The notes below the pieces were generated by a model, which was not told where the DNA came from, made no database searches, and saw only the letters and a list, made by a program, of their open reading frames with translations. Below, piece after piece: positions 13,986 to 20,810 of a DNA stretch of 20,810 nucleotides. Source of the DNA: JAJYZP01 sp049964535 (GTDB lineage: Bacteria > Actinomycetota > Acidimicrobiia > Acidimicrobiales > Acidimicrobiaceae); contig JBMFXG010000022.1 in NCBI GenBank assembly GCA_049964535.1, positions 1 through 20,810 of the forward strand. Direction: 5' to 3'. The position numbers and the translations under genes are program-made. Position 1 is the stretch's first letter, and every line of letters starts with the position of its first letter.

Positions 13986-16900
13986 ACGGCACGGTCTGGA
14001 CGAGAGCCCTCTGCAAGAGGTCGTCTTGTTCAAGCTTGTGCATCGCGTGGAGGCCGGTCGCCGGAGATCCCGCCGACGCACGAGCCACGTGTCGCAACGA
14101 GAACCGATCACGGGTACTTGCATGGAGGCGCTCATGAACGAAGTTCCAAGCACCCATATTCTCCGGCTCTTCTTGTAGCCATACCACCTCAGAGGCGCTC
14201 TGATACTTATTCAATATGGCGGCAATCTCCGTTTCGGGCCAAGGAAAGAGCTGCTCGACTCGAATAATTACGCTCGAAGGAATTCCACTGCCGTCACGCT
14301 CCGCCGCATCTCGGACGCTCATAGCATCGTACGCCACCTTCCCCGAGCAGAGTACGATCCTGCGTACCTCACGATCCGGCCGCTGCTGCCGGTCATCGAG
14401 AATCGGGTAGAAGCCACCCGAGGTAAACTCGTCAATGGAGGAACGTGACTGCCGAGCTCGCAGGAGCGATTTGGGCGAAGGGACCACAAGCGGTCGCTTC
14501 ACGCTACGAGCCACCTGTGCACGTAGCAGGTGAAAGAACTGAGCCGCCGTAGTTGGGTTCGCAATTGCGAGATTTGCGCCCGATGCCAAAGACAAGAAGC
14601 GCTCTACCCGAGCCGACGAGTGCTCCGCCCCTTGACCCTCGTAACCGTGCGGAAGCAGTAAGACCAGACCAGAGTGTTGACCCCACTTGTCCTCAGCCGC
14701 CGCAAGAAACTGGTCAATGATGATCTGCGCACCGTTAGCAAAATCACCGAACTGGGCCTCCCAGCAGACCAATGCATCGCGCTGGATCAGTGAGTACCCG
14801 TACTCGAAGCCTAGCGCTGCGTACTCAGAGAGCAGAGAGTCGTAGATCATAAAACGACCGCCACGATCGGCTCTCAAATGCACGCCATCGTAGTCCCGTA
14901 ACGCCATAAGCGGCACAGTTACCTCACCAGAGTGGTAGTCGATCAACGCAGCATGGCGATGGGAGAAGGTGCCTCGACGAGAGTCCTGACCCGCGAAGCG
15001 AATATCACGGCCATCGAGGAGAATCGAACCAAAGGCCAAAGCTTCCCCAAGAGACCAGTCCACAATCCCTTCCTTGAACAGTTCTCCACGTTGCTCAAAC
15101 TGCTTGAGCAGCTTGGGGTGAATCGTGAACCCCGAGGGAACGGCTGTGATCATAGGTACAAGAAAGTCCAAGGCTTCCCTTGAGTAGGCGGTATCGACCG
15201 GAGTCAGCGCTATGTTCGCTGGTCGAGCGGGAGGCAGAACCGTTGGAGCGGGGGCAGAGGAGGAGCGAGTCTCATCGAGAGCCCTCTGAAGCCGGTCTAA
15301 GAAGTCATTGAGTGCCTTCTCCTCGTCGGCGACGGTGATGTCTCCCCGCCGGACCAGGCTCTCACCGTAGAGCTTGCGTACTGAACGATGCTTCTCAATG
15401 ATGGCGTACATCAACGGATGGGTGTAGCTAGGCTCGTCTCCCTCATTATGTCCGTGACGTCGGTAACAGATCATGTCAACGACAATGTCTTTACGGAAAC
15501 GCTGTCGATAGGCAAAGGCCAGCCGTGAGACACGAACCACGGCTTCAGGATCATCACCATTGACGTGGAGGATCGGCGCTTGAACGGTCTTCGCGACATC
15601 GGTTGCGTAAAACGATGATCGCGCCTCCCAGGGATTGGTGGTAAAGCCGACTTGATTATTGATGACCAGGTGCACCGTTCCACCGGTCCGATAACCTCGC
15701 AGTAACGAGAGATTCAGTGTCTCGGCCACCACGCCTTGACCCGCAAATGCTGCATCGCCATGCACCAAAATCGGCAAGACCGGGAACTCCCCAACATTGC
15801 CGTAGATATCCTGCTTGGCTCTGGCGATGCCCTCGACTACCGGATCCACCGCCTCTAGGTGAGACGGGTTCGAGGAGAGCGTTACGTGAATCTCGTGACC
15901 CGTACGGCCAGTAAAATCTCCGACAAATCCCTTGTGGTACTTCACATCTCCCGAACCTTGAACACTGTCGGGATCGACATCACCTTCAAACTCTCGGAAG
16001 ATCTCGCCGTAACTCTTGCCAACGATGTTGGTCAGAACGTTGAGTCGTCCTCGATGGGCCATTCCCACAACCGCTTCCGGCAGACCTTCGGCGCCAGCCA
16101 GGGAGAGAACCTCGTCCAAGAAGACAATGGCAGACTCGGCTCCTTCCAAACCGAAGCGTCGCTGGCCGATGTAGCGCGTCGATAGAAACTTTTCAAAAGC
16201 TTCCGCTGCATTCAAGCGCTCGAGAATGTAGAGCTTCTCTTCCTTCGTAAGGTTCCACCCCACACCTTCTACCTGACTCTGGATCCAGGCCTTCTCCTCG
16301 GGAATCTGAATATGCATATACTCGATCCCAATAGTTCGACAGTAAGCGTCGCGCAAGATACCCAAGATTTTATCGAGCGTCAAAAAGGCGTGACCAGCAA
16401 GATAGTCGGTGAAGAACTCGCGTGCCAGATCCCAGACCGTCAACCCGTATGTGGCAGGATCCAACTCCGGCGACATCTCCGGCTGCTGGAGACCCAAAGG
16501 ATCCAGAACTGCTATGAGGTGTCCTCGAACCCGGTAGTTATTGATCAAGGTCTGGACGTGAACCTGCTTTTCGAACTCACCAGAGCGATCGCCACCACCC
16601 AAGTTCTGATGATCCTCCAGCCATCTCACCGGCGGGTACGGGATGTGAAGAGAACTGAAGATTTCCTGGTAGAAGTCTCCATCGACGAGTAGATCGTGCG
16701 TTCTTTTCAAGAAGAGGCCCGACTCGGCTCCTTGAATAATGCGATGATCATAGGTCGAAGTGAGAGTCACCGTCTTCGAGACTCCGAGATTCGCCAGCGT
16801 CCTGGGGTCAGCTCCAGCGAAAGTCGCTGGGTACGTCAGAGACCCAACCCCAACGATCAGCCCTTGCCCTGCCATCAACCGAGGGACAGAGTGTTCAGTT

Positions 16901-17790
16901 CCGATCGTTCCGGGGTTCGTGATGGTTACTGATGCGCCAAGGAAATCATCAGGGGTGATAGAACCCGTCCGGACCTTGGTGATCAGTCGATCGTACGCTT
17001 CAACGAATCCTGCGAAATCGAACAGGTCCGCCTCTTTGATAACCGGCACCAGAAGCGAGCGCGATCCATCGGACTTCTCGAGATCGACAGCGATCCCTAA
17101 GTTGAGTCGGTCATGACGAATAACACCGGGGTTGCCCTTCCCGTCTGCGTCGGAGACGAAGGACGCATTCATCGCGGAGATCTCTGACAGAGCCCGCACG
17201 ATCGCATAACCAATGATGTGTGTGAAGCTGACCTTGCCACCACTTGTACGAGAGAGCTGATTGTTGATGATGGTTCGATTGACCTCAAGCAACTTTGCAG
17301 GAATCGTACGAACTGAGGTCGCAGTCGGCACTTCAAGGGACTTAACCATGTTCGCAACGACTCGTGCGGAGGCACCTCGGAGAACTTTGGCAGAAGATGC
17401 AGGGGCGCCCTGGTTTGAGAGACTGGTGACAGGAGTCTGATTGCTATCGAATCTCGGCCCTGACTCAGCAAGTTCAGGCTCAGTCATGGCACCATTACTC
17501 TGAACGGTGCTCGTATTTGGGACAGTGCTCATGGTGGGGTCGGCGCTAGGAACGGTCGGCTCCTCGTTCACGATCGCACCTGCCAACTCCCTGCTTTCCA
17601 GCGGCGGCGAACTCGGCTCTAATCCTGGCATTGAACCGCCGTGTGGTATGTCGCTACGGATACTTTGGAAGTAGCGTCTCCAACTCTCCCCTACCGAGTT
17701 GGGTGAACGGAGAAACTGCTCGTACATCTCCTCGACGAGCCAGTCATTTGGACCGAAGGAGTTTGCGGCGGAAGCTTTGGTGTCAGACAC
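13984..17790 (-). CDS. kgd: Multifunctional 2-oxoglutarate decarboxylase/dehydrogenase E1-E2 fusion
   Basis: The 1268-residue protein is the actinobacterial Kgd (SucA-type) fusion, slightly longer than the 1231 residues of the Mycobacterium tuberculosis enzyme. Order: an E1-type N-terminal segment NDWLVEEMYEQFL (15-27); a Ser/Thr/Pro linker (about 45-140); an E2-like succinyltransferase domain (about 155-375) ending with YDHRIIQG (347-354; catalytic His 349); then the E1 domain with MAHRGRLNVL (577-586), the thiamine diphosphate region HGDAAFAGQG (677-686) to VINNQVGFTTNP (709-720), and YRRHGHNEGDEP. It decarboxylates 2-oxoglutarate and supports the TCA cycle, taking lipoyl groups from a separate E2. 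The GTG start has AGAGGG close upstream and an AT-rich promoter box at 17821-17828. It is a lone gene facing a small divergent gene. Certain call. Confidence 0.97.
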   Translation of the reverse strand: MSDTKASAANSFGPNDWLVEEMYEQFLRSPNSVGESWRRYFQSIRSDIPHGGSMPGLEPSSPPLESRELAGAIVNEEPTVPSADPTMSTVPNTSTVQSNGAMTEPELAESGPRFDSNQTPVTSLSNQGAPASSAKVLRGASARVVANMVKSLEVPTATSVRTIPAKLLEVNRTIINNQLSRTSGGKVSFTHIIGYAIVRALSEISAMNASFVSDADGKGNPGVIRHDRLNLGIAVDLEKSDGSRSLLVPVIKEADLFDFAGFVEAYDRLITKVRTGSITPDDFLGASVTITNPGTIGTEHSVPRLMAGQGLIVGVGSLTYPATFAGADPRTLANLGVSKTVTLTSTYDHRIIQGAESGLFLKRTHDLLVDGDFYQEIFSSLHIPYPPVRWLEDHQNLGGGDRSGEFEKQVHVQTLINNYRVRGHLIAVLDPLGLQQPEMSPELDPATYGLTVWDLAREFFTDYLAGHAFLTLDKILGILRDAYCRTIGIEYMHIQIPEEKAWIQSQVEGVGWNLTKEEKLYILERLNAAEAFEKFLSTRYIGQRRFGLEGAESAIVFLDEVLSLAGAEGLPEAVVGMAHRGRLNVLTNIVGKSYGEIFREFEGDVDPDSVQGSGDVKYHKGFVGDFTGRTGHEIHVTLSSNPSHLEAVDPVVEGIARAKQDIYGNVGEFPVLPILVHGDAAFAGQGVVAETLNLSLLRGYRTGGTVHLVINNQVGFTTNPWEARSSFYATDVAKTVQAPILHVNGDDPEAVVRVSRLAFAYRQRFRKDIVVDMICYRRHGHNEGDEPSYTHPLMYAIIEKHRSVRKLYGESLVRRGDITVADEEKALNDFLDRLQRALDETRSSSAPAPTVLPPARPANIALTPVDTAYSREALDFLVPMITAVPSGFTIHPKLLKQFEQRGELFKEGIVDWSLGEALAFGSILLDGRDIRFAGQDSRRGTFSHRHAALIDYHSGEVTVPLMALRDYDGVHLRADRGGRFMIYDSLLSEYAALGFEYGYSLIQRDALVCWEAQFGDFANGAQIIIDQFLAAAEDKWGQHSGLVLLLPHGYEGQGAEHSSARVERFLSLASGANLAIANPTTAAQFFHLLRAQVARSVKRPLVVPSPKSLLRARQSRSSIDEFTSGGFYPILDDRQQRPDREVRRIVLCSGKVAYDAMSVRDAAERDGSGIPSSVIIRVEQLFPWPETEIAAILNKYQSASEVVWLQEEPENMGAWNFVHERLHASTRDRFSLRHVARASAGSPATGLHAMHKLEQDDLLQRALVQTVP

Positions 17791-17820
17791 GCCCTCTATG
17801 CTAGCGAAACTCGTCCAAAT

Positions 17821-17828
17821 TTTATAAT
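17821..17828. promoter_or_regulatory. AT-rich -10 box shared by divergent promoters
   Basis: TTTATAAT contains a perfect TATAAT (17823-17828) on the plus strand and TATAAA on the minus strand. A plus-strand transcript starting near 17835 would have a leader of about 30 bases before ATG 17865, which has AGGA 9 bases upstream. A minus-strand transcript would begin about 20 bases before the kgd GTG. No good -35 box is seen on either strand. Confidence 0.45.
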
Positions 17829-17864
17829 CTTCCAGGCTTGAATTCGAACCTAGGAACGACCCTT

Positions 17865-18167
17865 ATGCACGACGATCGTTCGCGTAAATACTCAAGCGTC
17901 AACGTTTTTGGTCGAAGCTCAACTATGTCACTCATTCAGCAGACACAGACGTCTGTCTTTACTTCTCGAGGGGTCCGTCGACGAGTCGAGCCCGGGGAGG
18001 GCAACGTGTGCTCAAAATGCGGAGATCCAATCAAGTTCTCCTCAAAGGTGCCAACGCACCAAATCATCGCCAACGTCTACGAGAACGGCGTCTGGAAGCG
18101 TGTCGAACACTTCCACGAGGACTGCTACTTCGCAGCGGGCAACCCATACGGCTCCGCCAGAGAGTAG
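17865..18167 (+). CDS. Small conserved zinc-ribbon-like protein
   Basis: The 100-residue protein has a compact C-terminal half with C49-SK-C52-G, a strand segment HQIIANVYENGVWKRVEH, and H82-F-H84-ED-C87-Y. Two CxxC cysteines plus a His and Cys at the end are a plausible zinc site; the pattern CxxCGxPIKFS...VYxxGxWxRVEHxHxxCY recalls small actinobacterial proteins of unknown function. The N-terminal half is basic and polar without clear structure. ATG 17865 is chosen because AGGA lies 9 bases upstream and a TATAAT box precedes it; ATG 17925 would give an 80-residue protein holding the whole metal motif, and TTG 17838 a longer one. It is divergent from kgd and may share its promoter region. 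The gene is probably real; the function is unknown. Confidence 0.72.
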   Translation: MHDDRSRKYSSVNVFGRSSTMSLIQQTQTSVFTSRGVRRRVEPGEGNVCSKCGDPIKFSSKVPTHQIIANVYENGVWKRVEHFHEDCYFAAGNPYGSARE

Positions 18168-18228
18168 GACAACCGTACTTTCAAGCTAGTCCAGGGTTTG
18201 CCCAGGGCCTCTCTACCATACGTTGCAA

Positions 18229-18281
18229 CCCCTCGAGCAATTCCTCCGCTACGCTAGAGCCACCGTCAAACTCGAGAGGGG
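18229..18281 (+). promoter_or_regulatory. Leader hairpin that could hide the hydrolase ribosome site
   Basis: CCCCTCGAG (18229-18237) can pair with CTCGAGAGGGG (18271-18281), with a two-base bulge and a loop of about 33 bases. The right arm contains GAGAGGGG, the ribosome-binding site of the TTG-started hydrolase at 18288. Pairing would block initiation. No known riboswitch class is recognised; the function is inferred. Confidence 0.35.
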
Positions 18282-18287
18282 CACTGG

Positions 18288-19103
18288 TTGACTCAGAACT
18301 CCACTGCGTCGCGCCACAACGGAATCGAGCGCTACGCTCTCTCGAACCAACCTGGATCAGAGATCCAGTTCGTCTTAGTTCATGGAGCTATGGATCGAGG
18401 ATACTCGATGAGAAAGCTCGCTTCACACTTACAACCCTCCTCTTCCGTCATCACCTACGACCGAAGGGGATATGCCCACTCAAGCGTGAGCGACAGAGTA
18501 GCACCTATCGAAGAACTCTCCTTTGGGGCACACGTTGAGGATCTTTGCGCTATGGTCGCAGAGCAACCCTCGATCGTCTTCGGCCACTCAATCGGTGGGA
18601 CCATCGCCCTCAATCTCGCTAGTCGGCAACCGGAGAATCTCCTTGGCGTCGTGACGTACGAGTCACCACTTCTCAGTGAACCGTGGTGGCCACAGACTTG
18701 GCTTTTGGAAGGCGAAACAGAGCTCTCTGACGATGTGAGCGCCTACGAGGAGCGAGCGGAGCGATTCATGATTACGGTACTCGGTGAGAACCGATGGAAC
18801 CGACTACCCCTCAGAACACGCCAAACACGCAGGGCAGAGGGACGGACCATGATCGCTGAGATGATCTCCGCCCGCTGGCCGAGCGCAGCGACGAATTTTC
18901 AAGCTATCAAAGTACCGACGATCTCAGCCGTCGGCCAGTACGCAACTCGACGCCATCGAGAAGCACAAGCTACCATTTTGTCAATGCTCCCCGAAGCTAC
19001 CGGAGTCTGTGTTCGTGATGCAGATCATGGCGCTCACCTCTCGCACGCTAGAGCCCTTGCGGAGATTCTCAATGGACTCGCTCGCAACCTCGGTTACCAC
19101 TAG
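18288..19103 (+). CDS. Alpha/beta hydrolase
   Basis: The 271-residue protein has the alpha/beta hydrolase order: oxyanion strand VLVHGAMDRG (29-38), TYDRRGYAHSS (56-66), the nucleophile elbow FGHSIGGT (98-105, S101), VVTYESPLL (121-129) and a terminal histidine in DADHGAHLS (H247, with H250 nearby). The acid usually found after strand 7 (GxxD) is not obvious; the segment reads AVGQYATRRH, so E125 or another residue may serve. The small-molecule ester, amide or thioester substrate cannot be read. The start is a TTG with GAGAGGGG 6 bases before it. An SDR-family gene follows after 27 bases and an epimerase 51 bases after that, so the three may form an operon. Fold assignment is secure, function is not. 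Confidence 0.88.
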   Translation: MTQNSTASRHNGIERYALSNQPGSEIQFVLVHGAMDRGYSMRKLASHLQPSSSVITYDRRGYAHSSVSDRVAPIEELSFGAHVEDLCAMVAEQPSIVFGHSIGGTIALNLASRQPENLLGVVTYESPLLSEPWWPQTWLLEGETELSDDVSAYEERAERFMITVLGENRWNRLPLRTRQTRRAEGRTMIAEMISARWPSAATNFQAIKVPTISAVGQYATRRHREAQATILSMLPEATGVCVRDADHGAHLSHARALAEILNGLARNLGYH

Positions 19104-19130
19104 ACCCCGCAGCGCGGGTAGAACTACGAG

Positions 19131-19910
19131 ATGAACGAATCGACAGATCAATCTCGTTACCTTATCCTCGGAGCAACGGGTTCCCTTGGAAGCGCTACGG
19201 TAGCAAAGATCGTGCAACGCGACACGAAGGCATGCCTGCTCCTGCAGGGTCGAACCCAGGTTGGCCTCGACCGTCTCTGTAGCGAGCTTCCACCGCAAAT
19301 CTCTACTACCACCATCGTTGCAGATGCTTCGGAGCCTACGGAGTTCGAGTCCGCTATCTCAGAGTTAGTTCACCGAGACAACGGAACCTATCTCACCGGC
19401 GCAGTCAACGCCATCGGATCGCTCGCCTTGAAGCCGATATCGCGCTTGAGTCTCGACGAGTTCACGACCACCTTGGACGTAAACCTCACCAGCACTTTTA
19501 CCATGATCCGTCTTGCTGCACCCATGATGACACGCACAGCAGGCTCGATCGTAGCAATCTCCTCAGCAGCAGCAGGGATCGGAATGGCCTCGCACGAAGC
19601 GATAGCAGCCGCCAAAGCTGGAATTGAGGGCCTCGTACGCGCAAGCGCAGCATCGCTCGGACGTTCTAGTATCCGAGTCAATGCGGTTTCACCCGGACTC
19701 TTTGATTCAAACCTCTCGTCTGCTCTTGTTGCTGACCCCACTGCTTTGAAGGCGTCCCTTGCCCTTCATACGCTCAAGCGGGTCGGACAGGCCGCCGATG
19801 TCGCTACCGTGGTCGACTTTCTACTCGGACCCGAAAGCACCTGGGTAACGGGAGCTGTCCTACCCGTGGACGGAGGACTACGTTCCCTGCACACACGACC
19901 CACGCTCTAA
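19131..19910 (+). CDS. SDR-family protein lacking the catalytic tyrosine
   Basis: The 259-residue protein has the short-chain dehydrogenase fold: nucleotide site LGATGSLGSA (13-22), VNAIGSL (92-98), the Asn of helix 4 in DVNLTS (N118), the catalytic Ser in AISSAAAG (S144/S145), and RVNAVSPGL (182-190) with a C-terminal VTGAVLPVDGGL (239-250). The YxxxK motif reads I158-AAA-K162 within HEAIAAAKAG: lysine is kept but tyrosine is isoleucine, at the correct 13-residue distance from S145. This variant is known to me from other FabG-like proteins, so it is probably a natural subfamily rather than a mutation, but ordinary reductase chemistry is doubtful. ATG 19131 has only a weak ribosome site. It lies between a hydrolase and an epimerase gene. 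Fold certain, activity unknown. Confidence 0.9.
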   Translation: MNESTDQSRYLILGATGSLGSATVAKIVQRDTKACLLLQGRTQVGLDRLCSELPPQISTTTIVADASEPTEFESAISELVHRDNGTYLTGAVNAIGSLALKPISRLSLDEFTTTLDVNLTSTFTMIRLAAPMMTRTAGSIVAISSAAAGIGMASHEAIAAAKAGIEGLVRASAASLGRSSIRVNAVSPGLFDSNLSSALVADPTALKASLALHTLKRVGQAADVATVVDFLLGPESTWVTGAVLPVDGGLRSLHTRPTL

Positions 19911-19961
19911 GGACCTAGCATTGAGTCCGGCTTGTCTGAGCGTTGATAAGAAAGGATCTTC

Positions 19962-20810
19962 ATGAAGATCGCAATGACTGGTGCACATGGCCTCCTTGGG
20001 CGCGCCCTTACGCAAAAACTCGTCGAACGAGGGCACCAAATCCAATCTGTCGCTCGCATCACGCTCGCCCAAGCGGCAGGACGCAACGGGCCGTGGTGGG
20101 ACCCTATCGCAGGAAAGGCAGATCTCTCCAGTACCGTTCCCTTCGACGCAGTCATTCACCTCGGCGGTGAACCGATAGCCGCGCGACGATGGAACAGGGA
20201 CGTAAAGGAGAAGATTCGACTCTCGCGCACGATCGGCACGAAGGGAATCGTCGACGCTATCAACGCGCTACCTACCCCTCCAAAGGTTCTCATCTCAAGC
20301 TCGGCCATCGGTTTTTACGGAGATCGTGGTTCGGAAGCTGTCGACGAAGACGCTACCGCAGGAAGCGGCTTTCTCGCCGAGGTCTGCAAGGAGTGGGAGG
20401 AAGCAGCGACCCACCTTACCGGGGGCGTCGACGCGCCAAGATTGGTCACGCTCCGAACCGGAATCGTCCTGGCACCAGATGGCGGCTTTCTCGCCAAGGC
20501 CGGACTCCCGTTTCGATTTGGGGTAGGTGGAAAGATCGGAGACGGCGAACAATACGTGAGCTGGATTCACATAGATGACCACGTAGCAGCGGTCATCGAG
20601 CTCCTCGAGTCGGCCGATCTTCAAGGACCGTTCAATCTCACTGGACCGACACCGGTGACCTATGCTGCCTTCGCTGCAGCGATGGGCCGGGTCCTGCATC
20701 GCCCAACGGTCTTTACCGTGCCGACGAGAGTGATAGAGCTCATGCTAGGCAAAGAGATGGCGCGTGAGACGGCTCTCATCTCGCAACGAGTTCTTCCAAG
20801 ACGTCTCCGA
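19962..20810 (+). CDS. TIGR01777-type NAD-dependent epimerase (partial, 3' end cut)
   Basis: The frame is open from ATG 19962 to the window edge, 283 codons with no stop. The sequence starts with the Rossmann motif MTGAHGLLGRAL (5-16), continues with AVIHLGGEPIAARRWN, ISSSAIGFYGDRG (the SxnY-type active-site region) and VSWIHIDDHVAAV, which is typical of the TIGR01777 family of extended SDR proteins (E. coli YfcH and plant SulA homologues). Members are about 300 residues, so only the last 10-20 are missing. They act on unknown sugar-nucleotide-like or other substrates; the role is not established. The start has AAAGGAT 7 bases upstream. It follows the SDR gene by 51 bases in the same direction, which suggests co-transcription. 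Confidence 0.92.
   Translation, partial: MKIAMTGAHGLLGRALTQKLVERGHQIQSVARITLAQAAGRNGPWWDPIAGKADLSSTVPFDAVIHLGGEPIAARRWNRDVKEKIRLSRTIGTKGIVDAINALPTPPKVLISSSAIGFYGDRGSEAVDEDATAGSGFLAEVCKEWEEAATHLTGGVDAPRLVTLRTGIVLAPDGGFLAKAGLPFRFGVGGKIGDGEQYVSWIHIDDHVAAVIELLESADLQGPFNLTGPTPVTYAAFAAAMGRVLHRPTVFTVPTRVIELMLGKEMARETALISQRVLPRRLR

Noticed and set aside
19104..19120. CCCGC-AGC-GCGGG hairpin between hydrolase and SDR genes as a terminator
   Set aside because: The stem is only 5 bp with no T tract, and the downstream gene starts 27 bases after the stop in the same direction, so it is more likely incidental.

Overview
The window looks like chromosomal DNA from an actinobacterium, most likely of the Acidimicrobiia type. 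The main reason is a fused, 1268-residue 2-oxoglutarate decarboxylase/dehydrogenase (Kgd: E2-like acyltransferase plus E1 in one chain, no lipoyl domain), a hallmark of Actinobacteria. Supporting signs are a UvrD2-like helicase, frequent GTG and TTG starts, and moderate GC for the phylum. The exact genus is not readable; an acidophile such as Ferrimicrobium is only a guess. No tRNA, rRNA, CRISPR array, insertion sequence or phage gene was seen.

Layout. 1-143: the end of a YceI-family gene, closed by a strong bidirectional hairpin (177-211). 326-949 (-): an NfuA-type Fe-S carrier. 1000-5865 (+): a tight three-gene unit of an ATP-grasp enzyme, a radical SAM enzyme with a Cys-Cys C-terminal tail (CUAEP/CCAEP-tail type), and a UvrD2-like helicase. 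5866-6204: a convergent gap with several small dyads. 6205-7455 (-): rarA, followed upstream by a gene-poor 376-bp stretch. 7832-11477 (-): a five-gene redox operon of a small Ser/Thr-rich membrane protein, an ApbE flavin transferase, a ferric-reductase-like membrane protein, a NuoF-like flavo-iron-sulfur protein and a 3Fe-4S-type ferredoxin. 11642-13663 (-): an overlapping operon of a FabZ-like dehydratase, exonuclease III and a hotdog thioesterase. 13984-17790 (-): kgd. 17865 to the end (+): a small zinc-ribbon protein, an alpha/beta hydrolase, an SDR-family protein without its catalytic tyrosine, and a TIGR01777-type epimerase that runs off the window.

How the genes may work together. The least understood parts are the ATP-grasp/radical SAM pair and the redox operon. 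The pair has the composition of a small tailoring or biosynthetic module, with no known product readable here. The redox operon looks like a route for electrons between a dinucleotide (NuoF-like subunit), a ferredoxin and a membrane heme protein. It carries its own flavin transferase, but the expected FMN-binding acceptor domain is missing next to it; the small anchored protein has only an anchor and a linker. The rest is housekeeping: Fe-S assembly, replication-fork maintenance (RarA), base-excision repair (XthA), fatty-acid-type chemistry and the TCA cycle.
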